Below the pieces are notes generated by a model. That model made no database searches. It was not told the origin of the DNA and saw only the letters and a program-made list of their open reading frames with translations. Shown here piece after piece: positions 1 to 8,507 of a DNA stretch of 64,000 bases. Made by a program: the position numbers and the translations under genes. The DNA comes from Streptomyces sp. ICBB 8177 (GTDB taxonomy: Bacteria; Actinomycetota; Actinomycetes; Streptomycetales; Streptomycetaceae). Each line of letters starts with the position of its first letter. The first letter of the stretch is position 1. The stretch lies in NCBI RefSeq assembly GCF_003144095.1, contig NZ_NSKH01000024.1, positions 134,455-198,454 of the forward strand, in the 5' to 3' direction.

Positions 1-205
1 GTACCCAACGCCCGCCGCGCGCACCGGCATTGTCACCGGTACGTGGGCGAGTCCCGCAGCAGGCGTGCCCGCCGCGTGGACGGGGCCCGCCCGAGCGACG
101 GCTTCGGGCGGCCCGTCGAGGTCTCCCGGCTGGACGGCCGCCGGCCGGCCCGCTCGGGACGCGCGCTGCCGGCGTGAAGGACCGCGCCGCTCGCGGCCCG
201 GCGGC
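1..205. other. leading intergenic stretch, no gene seen
   Basis: Two hundred bases downstream of the first minus-strand hydrolase gene. Open frames exist on both strands, but they are arginine/proline/alanine-rich readings typical of shadow frames in GC-rich DNA. I see no ribosome binding site, domain or convincing terminator here. Confidence 0.5.
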
Positions 206-1090
206 TCACCAGCCCTCGGTGAGCCTCCGCGCCACCACCTCGGCCCCGGTGCCCATCAGGATCGTGTAGTGATTGGCTCCCGGAACCAGTTCGGTACGCA
301 GTCCCGGAGCCCTCTCGCGCCACGCGGCGACCAGTTCCTGCGGAAGCATCCCGGGCGCCTCGCCGAACATGCCGAGTGGCGCGTAGGCCAACAGGGCGTC
401 CACCGCTAGCCGTTGGAGGTCCTCGCCGAGCGAGGCCGCCGACGCGAGCAGGTCCCGGCCGTCGACGCGGACCGCCTCCGGCCGCACCCGGGACCTCAAC
501 CGCCCTTCGGGACCGGTCAGATCGGCGCGGACGTACGCCTCGACGTCGCCGTTCCAGTGCGGCCCCAGCGCGGGGTGGGCCCGGAAGAACTCCACGTAGG
601 CGTCCGGACTCTCGTACGTCATCCCTAGCCGTGCGATCGCCGGGCCGAGGGAGGCGTCGAGCAGCGCGTCGAGGTCGGCACCCGCCGGGACCGGCAGCGG
701 GAGCCCGCCGTCCACCAGCAGGACGCGGTCGAAGAGTTCGGGGCGAGCGGCGGCGGCGCGCACGGCCGCGTAGGCGCCCATGGAGTGCCCGGTCAGCGTG
801 ACGGGGGCGCCGCCGCCCAGATGCCGCGCCGCCGCGCACAGGTCCTCGGCGTGCCGCGCCAGCCCGTAGGGCCCGGGCTCCCCGGCGCTGCCGCCCCGGC
901 CGCGCAGGTCGACGGCGACCAGGGTCCAGTCGGCGGGCAGCAGGCGGGCCACGGCGCGGAAGGCGAGCGCCGAGCCGGTGATGCCGTGCGCCGCGAGCGC
1001 GATCCGCGGTCCGTCACCGAACCGCAGGGCGTGCAGACGGCCGTCCCCGACCGGGATCGACGACTCCGCGGGCTGCTCCACCACGGCCAT
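206..1090 (-). CDS. alpha/beta-fold hydrolase
   Basis: A 294-residue alpha/beta hydrolase. The N-terminal strand region is followed by AAHGITGSA, the oxyanion-hole HG motif, and then the nucleophile elbow GHSMGAYAA. The catalytic His is probably in PGANHYTI near the C-terminus. The ATG at 1090 was chosen because it has a strong GGAGGAG ribosome binding site about five bases upstream; an in-frame extension to 1159 is possible but lacks one. It is divergent from the aldo/keto reductase, with only about 120 bp between their starts, so the promoters must overlap. The substrate cannot be inferred; esterase- or lactonase-like activity is the usual guess for the family. Confidence 0.85.
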   Translation of the reverse strand: MAVVEQPAESSIPVGDGRLHALRFGDGPRIALAAHGITGSALAFRAVARLLPADWTLVAVDLRGRGGSAGEPGPYGLARHAEDLCAAARHLGGGAPVTLTGHSMGAYAAVRAAAARPELFDRVLLVDGGLPLPVPAGADLDALLDASLGPAIARLGMTYESPDAYVEFFRAHPALGPHWNGDVEAYVRADLTGPEGRLRSRVRPEAVRVDGRDLLASAASLGEDLQRLAVDALLAYAPLGMFGEAPGMLPQELVAAWRERAPGLRTELVPGANHYTILMGTGAEVVARRLTEGW

Positions 1091-1212
1091 GGCTCTCCTC
1101 CCGTACGCCTCCGGCCACCCGGACCCCCGGGCGTCCCGGCAACCCCGGCGGCCGGACACCCGGGCGCCGCTGACGACCCGACCTCGGTCGGCTCGTTCTA
1201 GATTGAACCACC

Positions 1213-2217
1213 ATGGAATACCGTCACCTCGGCCGCAGCGGCCTGGTCATCAGCGAGATCGCCTACGGAAACTGGCTCACCCACGGCTCCCAGGTGGAGG
1301 AGGACGCCGCGACCGCGTGCGTGCGCGCGGCGCTCGACGCCGGGATCACCAGCTTCGACACCGCCGACGTCTACGCCGGCACCCGCGCCGAATCCGTCCT
1401 CGGCCGCGCCCTGAAGGGCGAACGCCGCGAAGGGCTGGAGATCTTCACCAAGGTCTTCTGGCCGACCGGCCCCGGCCACAACGACCGCGGCCTGTCGCGC
1501 AAGCACATCATGGAGTCCATCGACAACTCGCTGCGCCGCCTCCAGACCGACCACGTCGACCTCTACCAGGCGCACCGCTTCGACCTGTCGACCCCGCTGG
1601 AGGAGACGATGGAGGCCTTCGCCGACGTGGTGCGGGCCGGCAAGGCGCACTACATCGGGGTCTCCGAGTGGACCGCCGACCAGATCCGGCGGGCGCACGC
1701 CCTCGCCCGCGAGCTGCGGGTGCCCCTGGTCTCCAGCCAGCCGCAGTACTCCATGCTGTACCGGGTCATCGAGTCCGAAGTGGTCCCCGCGTGCGAGGAG
1801 TTGGGCATCGGTCAGATCGTCTGGTCGCCGATCGCGCAGGGCGTGCTCACCGGCAAGTACCAGCCGGGCAAGCAGCCGCCCGCCGGATCGCGCGCCACCG
1901 ACGACAAGGGCGGCGCCGACATGATCGGCCGCTTCCTGCGCGACGAGGTGCTCGAACGCGTGGCGCGGCTGCGCCCGCTGGCCGAAGAGACGGGCCTGTC
2001 GCTCGCCCAGCTGGCGGTCGCCTGGGTGCTGCGGCAGCCGGGTGTCTGCGCCGCGATCGTCGGCGCCTCCCGGCCCGAGCAGGTGACGGAGAACGCGAAG
2101 GCTGCGGGCGTGCGGCTGGACGCGGAGCTGCTGAAGCGGATCGACGAGATCATCGCGCCGGTCGCGGTCACCGATCCGCTCAAGACCCACGAGATGACTC
2201 CGCCCCGCCGCCTTTGA
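1213..2217 (+). CDS. aldo/keto reductase family protein
   Basis: A 334-residue NADPH-dependent aldo/keto reductase of the voltage-gated K+ channel beta-subunit/YghZ-like branch. It begins MEYRHLGRSGLVISEIAYGN. The family tetrad is visible: Asp in SFDTADVYA (about residue 50), Lys in EIFTKVFW (about 80) and His in YQAHRFD (about 120). A C-terminal cofactor loop is seen at AIVGASRPEQV. Length is normal for the family. It is transcribed away from the hydrolase at 206-1090 and followed by a strong hairpin. The physiological substrate is unknown. Confidence 0.9.
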   Translation: MEYRHLGRSGLVISEIAYGNWLTHGSQVEEDAATACVRAALDAGITSFDTADVYAGTRAESVLGRALKGERREGLEIFTKVFWPTGPGHNDRGLSRKHIMESIDNSLRRLQTDHVDLYQAHRFDLSTPLEETMEAFADVVRAGKAHYIGVSEWTADQIRRAHALARELRVPLVSSQPQYSMLYRVIESEVVPACEELGIGQIVWSPIAQGVLTGKYQPGKQPPAGSRATDDKGGADMIGRFLRDEVLERVARLRPLAEETGLSLAQLAVAWVLRQPGVCAAIVGASRPEQVTENAKAAGVRLDAELLKRIDEIIAPVAVTDPLKTHEMTPPRRL

Positions 2218-2233
2218 GCCTGCCCGCGGGAGC

Positions 2234-2267
2234 CGGGCGGCCGGACGCGAGGGCGCCCGGCCGCCCG
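2234..2267 (+). terminator. hairpin after aldo/keto reductase gene
   Basis: Perfect 11-bp inverted repeat (CGGGCGGCCGG / CCGGCCGCCCG) with a 12-base loop, starting 17 bases after the stop codon. There is no U-tract, which is normal for Streptomyces terminators. Confidence 0.6.
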
Positions 2268-2372
2268 CCCGGGGGACGGAGTCGCGCGGCGCCCTGGGAG
2301 CGGGCTTAAGCTGTACGCGGCCCTTGGGGCCTGTGTACCGGATTGCCCGCCCGCGGTCGGGAGTGTGCTGAC

Positions 2373-3158
2373 GTGACCGGAATGCCGAAGGAGTGCGTGC
2401 CGGGGGCTCCCTGCTGGGTGAGCCTGATGGCGCGCGACCTCGACGCGGCCACGGGCTTTTACGGCCCGCTGTTCGGCTGGCACTTCGAGCCCGGGCCGGA
2501 GCGCTGGGGGCCTTATCTGCGGGTGCACTCCGGTGACTGGGAGGTCGCGGGCATCGGCGCGGTGGCGGCCCGCTGGGAGCTGCCGGTCGCGTGGACCACC
2601 TACTTCGGTACCGACAACGCCGACCGCACCGCCGACGCGATCCGCGAGCGGGGCGGGACGGTGGCGGTGGGGCCGCTGGAGTTCGACGCCGGCCGGCTGG
2701 CGCTGGCCGCCGATCCGGCGGGCGCCTCGTTCGGCGTCTGGGAGGGCGCGCAGGGCCGCCCGCAGCGCTCCCAGCCCATAGGCGCCCCGGTCTGGATCCA
2801 GTTGCGCACCCGTGACGCCTTCGCCTCCGCGCTCTTCTACGGAGGCGTGTTCGCGTGGGACGACGCCGATCCCCAGCGGTACGAGGTGGTCTGGGAGCAC
2901 GACCGGGTCGTGCTGCGGGTCGACGGGCACAGCGTCGCCGCGTTGTCCGGCGGCGGCACGGAGGCGGCGGCCGACCCCCGGGTGCGGCCTCGGTGGCACG
3001 TGTACTTCTCGGTCCAGGACGTGGACGCCACGGTGGAACTCGCCGCCAAACTCGGCGGCGAGATCACCGGTGAGCCGGAGAACTCCGCCTACGGCCGGGT
3101 CGCGGGGCTGCGCGACCCGGAGGGCGGGCTGTTCTCCCTGATCAGCGGGCACTACTGA
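2373..3158 (+). CDS. VOC family (glyoxalase/bleomycin-resistance fold) protein
   Basis: A 261-residue protein with two tandem VOC modules. The first (about residues 12-125) begins CWVSLMARDLDAATGFYGPLFGW; the second (about 130-255) begins PVWIQLRTRDAFASALFYGGVFAW. This two-domain form is common in Streptomyces and is usually annotated as a hydroxylase or glyoxalase-like protein without proven function. The GTG at 2373 has GGGAG nine bases upstream; a TTG at 2343 and an ATG at 2382 are alternatives. The next gene is convergent, with its stop at 3205. Confidence 0.8.
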   Translation: MTGMPKECVPGAPCWVSLMARDLDAATGFYGPLFGWHFEPGPERWGPYLRVHSGDWEVAGIGAVAARWELPVAWTTYFGTDNADRTADAIRERGGTVAVGPLEFDAGRLALAADPAGASFGVWEGAQGRPQRSQPIGAPVWIQLRTRDAFASALFYGGVFAWDDADPQRYEVVWEHDRVVLRVDGHSVAALSGGGTEAAADPRVRPRWHVYFSVQDVDATVELAAKLGGEITGEPENSAYGRVAGLRDPEGGLFSLISGHY

Positions 3159-3204
3159 GGCGTGGACGGCCGCACGCGGCGGGGTGCCGCGCCGCGGCCG
3201 GGCC

Positions 3205-3966
3205 TCATACCGGGAAGTAGCTGGTGAAGGCGCTCTTGCCGACCGCGAAGACTCCGCTGAACGGCTGGTTGAGCTGCTGGATGAGCAGGATCAGGAAGAC
3301 CATGAACCCGCCGAGCACCATCGCCATCACCAGATGGCTCCCACTGCGCTGAACCCCGAAGACGAACATGAACGCGAGCGTGAGGATGCCGCCGACGAAC
3401 ATGCCCGCCCACAGCACGTCCGACAGGCTGCTCTGCGCGTCGCTCGCACGGCCCCTGCGGGCCTGGTCCAGCGTGGAGAGCTGGGAGATGGCCTCCTGCC
3501 CGGCGTTCTGCTGGGCGGACGTGGCGTTGGCGGCCGGCGCCGTCTCGTAGGTGTCGCGCAGCTTGTCCAGCAACTGCCACCCGGCGGGCCCGAGTGACTC
3601 GTGCTTGGCCATCCGGGGCCACTCGACGGCGGTCACCTGGTGGGCGTAGGCGTTGACGGTGGTGCGGATCTCCTGCTGGCCGGCGGGCGGCAGGGCGTCG
3701 CTGAGCAGGTAGACCTGGTGCAACGCGCCGGCCTCGGTGGAGATGTCGGACTCTGCGCTGGAGTGGGTGTCCCACACCGAGACCAGGGCCAGGCCCAGGA
3801 CGAGCGCGTAGATCACGCCGACCATCATCGAGATGTACTCGGCGACGTCGTCACTCGGCTCGTCGTCCGCCTTGAGCGGGAAGAAGCGGTGCTTGAGGAC
3901 GACGCAGACGGCGGCCACCAGGGCGCCGCCCGCGACGATCGCTACGGTGCTGAGCAGATGGGACAA
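3205..3966 (-). CDS. DUF4239-like membrane protein
   Basis: About 253 residues. A N-terminal membrane segment is seen at HLLSTVAIVAGGALVAAVCVVL, a second at YISMMVGVIYALVLGLALVSVW, a soluble middle rich in Gln/Ala/Ser, and two C-terminal helices (LWAGMFVGGILTLAFMFVF and a following hydrophobic stretch ending LLIQQL). This matches the bestrophin-like DUF4239 layout. The TTG at 3966 was chosen because GAGGAG lies five bases upstream; a GTG at 3987 is in frame. It sits 58 bp downstream of the proline-rich membrane protein and is probably cotranscribed with it. Function unknown. Confidence 0.75.
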   Translation of the reverse strand: MSHLLSTVAIVAGGALVAAVCVVLKHRFFPLKADDEPSDDVAEYISMMVGVIYALVLGLALVSVWDTHSSAESDISTEAGALHQVYLLSDALPPAGQQEIRTTVNAYAHQVTAVEWPRMAKHESLGPAGWQLLDKLRDTYETAPAANATSAQQNAGQEAISQLSTLDQARRGRASDAQSSLSDVLWAGMFVGGILTLAFMFVFGVQRSGSHLVMAMVLGGFMVFLILLIQQLNQPFSGVFAVGKSAFTSYFPV

Positions 3967-4024
3967 GGGTTCTCCTCGGGAGATCACCGGTGGCCGAGGT
4001 GGCGGCCGCCGGCGGGGTGGACGA

Positions 4025-4882
4025 TCACCGGGAACGGGACATCGCGCGGGCGCCCGCGGCGACGGCGGCCACGGCGGCCGGAAGCAGGACGAGGAAGAGC
4101 GCGGCGGGCGTGCTCATCCCGCCCCCTGCGGGACTTTGCGCCTGCGGCGTCATCCGCAGGTACGCCGTGCGCGCCGTCGGCGTGGGCCTGGGCGTCGGAG
4201 GCGCGGCTGGCTTCGGCACCGGGAGGGCGACCAGGCGCGGCGCGGGCGTCGGCGCGGGGCTCGGCGGCGGCATGTGCGGCGCGGGCCTGGGCGGCGCGGG
4301 CCTGGGCGGCGCGACCGGCCGCGGCCGGGGTGTCGGCCGCGGCGCGGGCGGGACGGGCCTGCGGCAGTCGTGGTCGGCAAGCCCGGTCAGCCGCCGCAGC
4401 TCCGAGGCGTCGCCCCGGGTGCGCACGACGGCTTCGGCGCCACCCACGTCGACCACGAGCAACGGTGCGCACGCCACCCGGCGCACGGCGACCTCGCAGC
4501 CAAGCGGTCCGCCGTGGACGGCGACGGCGAACCCGATGCCGTGCGGGCAGCGCACCGCTGCCCGGGCCGCCGCGAGTCCCGGCAGCCGGAACCTGGCGTC
4601 CCCGCGCGGCATCCCGCCGTACGGGAACCCGTCATGCGGTGCGGCCTGGCCACGGCGGGACGCGGGCGTGCGCACCGCGCTCCCGTGTGCGACCCGCGGC
4701 GCCGGGCCGTGCCGGGGCATCGCGGGCATCCGGGTCGGCAGCCCGCTCATCCTGGGCATGCGCGGCATCGGCACGGGCGAGCCGCCGCCGGGCCAGCCGA
4801 GCGCCGCGCCCGCGGTCCCGGCCGCCAGCACGATGACGCAGCCCAGCAGCAGCGCCGGTGCCCCCCGGATCAACAGTCGCAC
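4025..4882 (-). CDS. proline-rich membrane protein, unknown function
   Basis: Unrecognised protein of about 285 residues. After a basic N-terminus there is a hydrophobic anchor (ALLLGCVIVLAAGTAGAALG), a Met/Pro/Arg-rich stretch, a small central region with spaced cysteines (RCPHGIGF, GCEVAV, VACAPLLVV, HDCRRP), a long proline-rich linker (PRPTPRPRP and similar repeats) and a C-terminal transmembrane helix (PAALFLVLLPAAVAAVAAGA). The four cysteines could form disulfides outside the cell. The start is uncertain: GTG at 4882 fits the anchor, and the frame stays open to 5071, but codon use there is poorer. Probably an operon with the DUF4239 gene. Confidence 0.5.
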   Translation of the reverse strand: MRLLIRGAPALLLGCVIVLAAGTAGAALGWPGGGSPVPMPRMPRMSGLPTRMPAMPRHGPAPRVAHGSAVRTPASRRGQAAPHDGFPYGGMPRGDARFRLPGLAAARAAVRCPHGIGFAVAVHGGPLGCEVAVRRVACAPLLVVDVGGAEAVVRTRGDASELRRLTGLADHDCRRPVPPAPRPTPRPRPVAPPRPAPPRPAPHMPPPSPAPTPAPRLVALPVPKPAAPPTPRPTPTARTAYLRMTPQAQSPAGGGMSTPAALFLVLLPAAVAAVAAGARAMSRSR

Positions 4883-5280
4883 CGCCCGTCCGCGGCGCCT
4901 GCCGGGTGCCGGAAGGCGCCGACGGCGTTCGTTCCACGACCGCGCGGGACCACCCGGTCGTCGTGAGGCATGACTCGGCCAGCGCACAGCGGCACCGCCC
5001 CCTCCTGCGTGCTCCCTGTGGGCACGCCGGTCACCACGGCGTGCCGCTCCCCCGGGGCGCGGCGTCCGCACCGACGCGGTCCGGCCCCCTGTGCCGCAGC
5101 CTGTCCCGGGACGTGCCGGCGCACGCCGACACGCCGGGGGAGTTCATGCGATAGGCGGACGAGGGCGGCCGGGAGGTTTGCGGGACGCGCGAGCGGGTGC
5201 GGAGCAGGTGGCGGGGGCGGGCGGGCCGGAACCCGGCGCCGGGGGCAGCGGGCCGGGACCCGGCCTCGGGGCGCAGGTGG

Positions 5281-5478
5281 CTAGCGCGCGTCGTCGGCGA
5301 CCGGCCAGGGAGCCTGCCCGGCCAGTTCCGCCCACTCCACGTCGTCACGAGCCGGGACGCTCCGCCCAGCCAGGACCCAACCTTGGGCCAGCGCTTCGTA
5401 GATGGGCGCGTCAGGGATGCGCGGAATCGATTCTTCCCGCTTCCTGAGCGGCCTCCAGTACATCGTCATGGTGGTCAT
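5281..5478 (-). CDS. small conserved-looking hypothetical protein
   Basis: A 65-residue ORF reading MTTMTMYWRPLRKREESIPR, then IPDAPIYEALAQGWVLAGRS and an acidic C-terminus. Small Streptomyces proteins with an IPDAPIYxxL core are familiar to me, but I know no function for them. Three closely spaced ATGs (5478, 5469, 5463) could start translation and none has a strong ribosome binding site. The frame remains open upstream to 5673, but that part looks non-coding. Confidence 0.45.
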   Translation of the reverse strand: MTTMTMYWRPLRKREESIPRIPDAPIYEALAQGWVLAGRSVPARDDVEWAELAGQAPWPVADDAR

Positions 5479-5733
5479 GCACCAACAACGCCGGGGCCCG
5501 GAGCGGGTCACACGAGGCCCCGCGCGTTCACCCGCTCCGGGGGCCCGGCTCACGTCTGTTCGACCCCGCTCACACCACCCGGCGACCTCCGCCGCGCCTA
5601 TTACAAGACAGTGACATAGCAGGCCGCAACGATTTTCCTGTGTGCGCCGTCTAACCACCTGAGACCGCGCCAATCAGCCCGGATGAGCGGATAACGGCGC
5701 GAACCATGAAGTTCTCAGTGAAAAGGACTCGAC

Positions 5734-6141
5734 ATGATCGTCACCAAGCGGAACTCGCTGCGTCTGGCCGCCGTCGGTGCGATGGGCGCCGTCACCCTCG
5801 CGCTGGCCGGCACCACGGCGATGGCCGCGACTCCCGCCGCGCACCACCAGGCGGCCGTCACCGCGGCCCGCGCGTCGCTCACCGCCAAGCCCTCGGTCAC
5901 CACCGTGAAGGCCTGGCAGCAGTTCCGGGTGACCGGCACCGCCACCGGCCTCAAGGCGGGCAGCAAGGTGACCCTCCAGCAGGTCCAGCACGGCAAGTGG
6001 GTCACCCTGCCGGCCAGCACCACCGTGACCCGCTCCGGCGCCTACTCGCTCCGCGTCGAGCTGGGTCTGAAGGGCAAGAACCAGCTGCGCATGGTCAGCG
6101 GAAGCACCGTCTCCGCGGTCTTCGACGTCACCGTGCGCTGA
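5734..6141 (+). CDS. small secreted protein with Ig-like fold prediction
   Basis: A 135-residue secreted protein. It has a Sec signal peptide: basic MIVTKRNSLR, a hydrophobic core LAAVGAMGAVTLALAGTTAM and a likely AMAA cleavage site near residue 32. The mature part has alternating beta strands (SVTTVKAWQQFRVTGTATGL, GSKVTLQQVQHGKWVTLPAS) and ends with a strand FDVTVR. This resembles a single Ig-like or carbohydrate-binding-like beta sandwich. AAAGGA lies upstream of the ATG. A strong hairpin follows. Likely exported and possibly wall-associated; no enzymatic motif is seen. Confidence 0.75.
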   Translation: MIVTKRNSLRLAAVGAMGAVTLALAGTTAMAATPAAHHQAAVTAARASLTAKPSVTTVKAWQQFRVTGTATGLKAGSKVTLQQVQHGKWVTLPASTTVTRSGAYSLRVELGLKGKNQLRMVSGSTVSAVFDVTVR

Positions 6142-6163
6142 CGGCCTCACGCCCCACTCCACC

Positions 6164-6197
6164 CGGATGCCCCGGCGACCGCCCGCCGGGGCATCCG
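6164..6197 (+). terminator. strong terminator hairpin
   Basis: Perfect 14-bp inverted repeat (CGGATGCCCCGGCG / CGCCGGGGCATCCG) with a six-base loop, 22 bases after the stop of the secreted-protein gene. Confidence 0.8.
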
Positions 6198-6336
6198 CGC
6201 GCCCGTCCCCGCCCGCACACCCGGCGCGCGGGCCCGCGTGAACGTCCGCCCGTACGCATACGTACGACATGCGCCGGGCGGCGCCGCGTGCCAGCCTGGT
6301 GGCGCCCGTAGCGTTGAGTTCTCAGGAGGTACGGAC

Positions 6337-6528
6337 ATGGCTGCCGGGGACGACCTCAAGCGCGACGAGTTCAAGCGCAAGGCCAAGGAGATGGCGGAGA
6401 AGGCCCGGGCGGCGGCCCAGCGCGAGAAGGCGCGGGGCGGCGGTACGACCGGGGAGCGGGCCGAGGGCGGCGGCACTGGCACCGCACGGCGCGACGACGC
6501 CCGGGAGAGCGGATCGGGACGGCGGTAG
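6337..6528 (+). CDS. small charged hypothetical protein
   Basis: A 63-residue, highly charged protein beginning MAAGDDLKRDEFKRKAKEMA. The first half should form an amphipathic alpha helix; the second half is Gly/Arg/Asp-rich and probably disordered. The start is well supported by AGGAGG eight bases upstream. It has no recognisable domain. It is convergent with the hpnH-like gene downstream. Confidence 0.6.
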   Translation: MAAGDDLKRDEFKRKAKEMAEKARAAAQREKARGGGTTGERAEGGGTGTARRDDARESGSGRR

Positions 6529-6707
6529 CTGCGCGGGGCCGTCCGGGCCCGTCGCCGGGGCGGCGGGGAGTGGCGCTCCCCCGCCGTCGCCGACGGTGGT
6601 CAGGGCCCGGCCGGTGCGGGTGGGGCGGGTGCCCCGCGCGGCTGCGGCCTCGCCGCGCCTCCCACCACCTGGCCGGGCGGTCGGGGAAGATCGTGGAGAA
6701 CCGGGGG

Positions 6708-7712
6708 TCAGTGCGCCGTGACGGCCCGCAGCGACTCCTTCAGGGAGCCCATCGTGGCCAGTACGGCCGTCGGCTCGTAGCCGCAGTGCGCCATGCAGTT
6801 GTCGCACCGCGGGTCCTTGCCCCGGCCGTACTTGTCCCAGTCGGTCTCCTCCAGCAGCTCCTGGTAGGTCTCCGCGTACCCGTCGGACATCAGGTAGCAG
6901 GGCCGCTGCCAGCCGAACAGGGAGTACGACGGGATCGCCCAGGGGGTGCACTCGAAGTCCGTGCGCCCTTCGAGGAAGTCCAGGTACAGCTCGGAGTGGT
7001 TCAGTCGCCACTTGCGGCGGCGCCCTTCGCCGAACGCCTTGCGGAACAGCTGGCGGGTCTGTTCCACGCCGAGGAAGCGGTCCTGGTCGGGCGCCTTCTC
7101 GTACGCGTAGCCCGGGGAGATCTCCATCCGGTCGACCTTCAGCTCGTCGTTGAGGTAGTCCAGCACCTCGATGACGTCCTGCGGGCTGTCGTTGTTGAAG
7201 AACGTCGAGTTGGTGTAGACGGCGAAACCCGCCGCCTTGGCCTGCCGGATGGCCTCGATCGCCTGGTCGAAGACGCCTTCCTTGCTCACCGACTCGTCGT
7301 GCCGCTCGCGCAGTCCGTCGATGTGCACCATCCAGGCGAAGTTGCGGTGCGGGCGGAACTTGTGGAGGTGCTTGGGCAGCAGCACCGCGTTGGTGCACAG
7401 CACGACGAACTTGCCGCGGGAGAGCAGCTCCCGGGTCATCACGTCGATCTGGGGATGCATCAGCGGCTCGCCACCGGCCAGCGACACCATCGGGGCGCCG
7501 CACTCCTCCACGGCTCCGATCACCTGCGCCACCGGCATCCGCTTCTTCAGCACTCCGGCGGGGTGCTGGATCTTGCCGCAGCCGTTGCACTTGAGATTGC
7601 AGGCGAAGAGCGGTTCCACCTCGACGATGAGCGGGAACTTCTCCCGGCGCAGCAGCTTCTGCTTGACCAGATAGGTGCCCATCTTGACGGTGAGGTTGAG
7701 CGGGAGTCCCAT
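6708..7712 (-). CDS. hpnH: HpnH-like radical SAM protein (adenosyl-hopene transferase family)
   Basis: A 334-residue radical SAM enzyme. The cluster motif CNLKCNGC lies at about residues 37-44, followed by SLAGGEPLMHPQ and the C-terminal cysteines CDNCMAHCGYEPT. Length, the start MGLPLNLTVKMGTYLVKQKL and these motifs match HpnH, which adds a 5'-deoxyadenosyl group to diploptene in C35 hopanoid synthesis at the membrane. The start has GGAG five bases upstream. Unlike typical hopanoid clusters, no squalene-hopene cyclase or other hpn gene is next to it here. It is divergent from a TetR regulator with a palindromic operator between them. Confidence 0.85.
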   Translation of the reverse strand: MGLPLNLTVKMGTYLVKQKLLRREKFPLIVEVEPLFACNLKCNGCGKIQHPAGVLKKRMPVAQVIGAVEECGAPMVSLAGGEPLMHPQIDVMTRELLSRGKFVVLCTNAVLLPKHLHKFRPHRNFAWMVHIDGLRERHDESVSKEGVFDQAIEAIRQAKAAGFAVYTNSTFFNNDSPQDVIEVLDYLNDELKVDRMEISPGYAYEKAPDQDRFLGVEQTRQLFRKAFGEGRRRKWRLNHSELYLDFLEGRTDFECTPWAIPSYSLFGWQRPCYLMSDGYAETYQELLEETDWDKYGRGKDPRCDNCMAHCGYEPTAVLATMGSLKESLRAVTAH

Positions 7713-7799
7713 CGCGTCTCCGTTCCCGAGCCGCCGCGGGCTCTGGCCGGTGCGGCGGGGACCGGTGGTGCGAAGGCCGATCCCCTCTACCCCTACCAA

Positions 7800-7814
7800 C
7801 ATACAGTCTGTATG
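7800..7814. promoter_or_regulatory. TetR-type palindromic operator between hpnH and tetR
   Basis: CATACAG-T-CTGTATG is a perfect 7-1-7 palindrome centred in the divergent intergenic region. It overlaps the upstream in-frame ATG of the regulator gene (7812), which argues that the true start is the ATG at 7830. Its size and position are typical of a TetR-family dimer site repressing both divergent genes. Confidence 0.7.
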
Positions 7815-7829
7815 GAACAGGATGTACGT

Positions 7830-8480
7830 ATGAAGGGACCCCGATTCCCCGGCGGGCGGGCCAGCCGCCGCACCGAGCACGTCACCGACACCCGGCGCGC
7901 CCTGATGGAGGCGGCCAGGACGCTGTTCGCCGAGCGCGGGTACGCGGCGACCGGCACGGAGGACATCGTGGGGGCCGCCCGGGTGACGCGGGGTGCGCTC
8001 TACCACCACTTCCGCGACAAGGCGGACCTGTTCCGCGCGGTCATGGCGGAGTGCGCGCAGGAGATGGCGGAGCGACTGGTCGAGCAGGAGACCCGCAGGG
8101 CCGAGGCGCATCCCGGTGACGCCTGGCAGCTGCTGCGCAGCGGGTTCCAGTCGTTCCTGGACGCGTGCACGGACGCCGACTTCCAGCGGATCGTGCTCAT
8201 CGAGGGGCCGGCCGTGCTGGGGCACAGTGCCTGGGACGCGCTGGTGGAGCAGCACGGCTACCTGCTGCTCGCGGAGGCGCTCACAGAGTCGATCCAGGAG
8301 GGCCGGATCGAGGACCTGCCGGTGGCGCCGCTGACCCGCATGCTGGCCGCGCTGATCTCCGAGGCCAGCTTGTACATCGCGCGCTCCGAGGACACCGCCC
8401 GGGCCCGTGAGGAGGCCGGGCTGGTCCTGGACCGCATGCTGGCGGGCCTGGCCAGCCCGGCCGTCGCCAGCGGCGCGTGA
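7830..8480 (+). CDS. TetR/AcrR family transcriptional regulator
   Basis: A 216-residue TetR-family repressor. The N-terminal helix-turn-helix is clear: RRALMEAARTLFAERGYAAT, then DIVGAARVTRGALYHHFRDK, about residues 22-70. A ligand-binding helical domain follows. The ATG at 7830 has AGGA upstream; an alternative ATG at 7812 lies inside the operator palindrome. The gene is divergent from the hpnH-like gene and probably controls it and itself. The ligand is unknown. Confidence 0.85.
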   Translation: MKGPRFPGGRASRRTEHVTDTRRALMEAARTLFAERGYAATGTEDIVGAARVTRGALYHHFRDKADLFRAVMAECAQEMAERLVEQETRRAEAHPGDAWQLLRSGFQSFLDACTDADFQRIVLIEGPAVLGHSAWDALVEQHGYLLLAEALTESIQEGRIEDLPVAPLTRMLAALISEASLYIARSEDTARAREEAGLVLDRMLAGLASPAVASGA

Positions 8481-8507
8481 GCGCGGGACGCTCCGGCCGC
8501 GGGCGCG

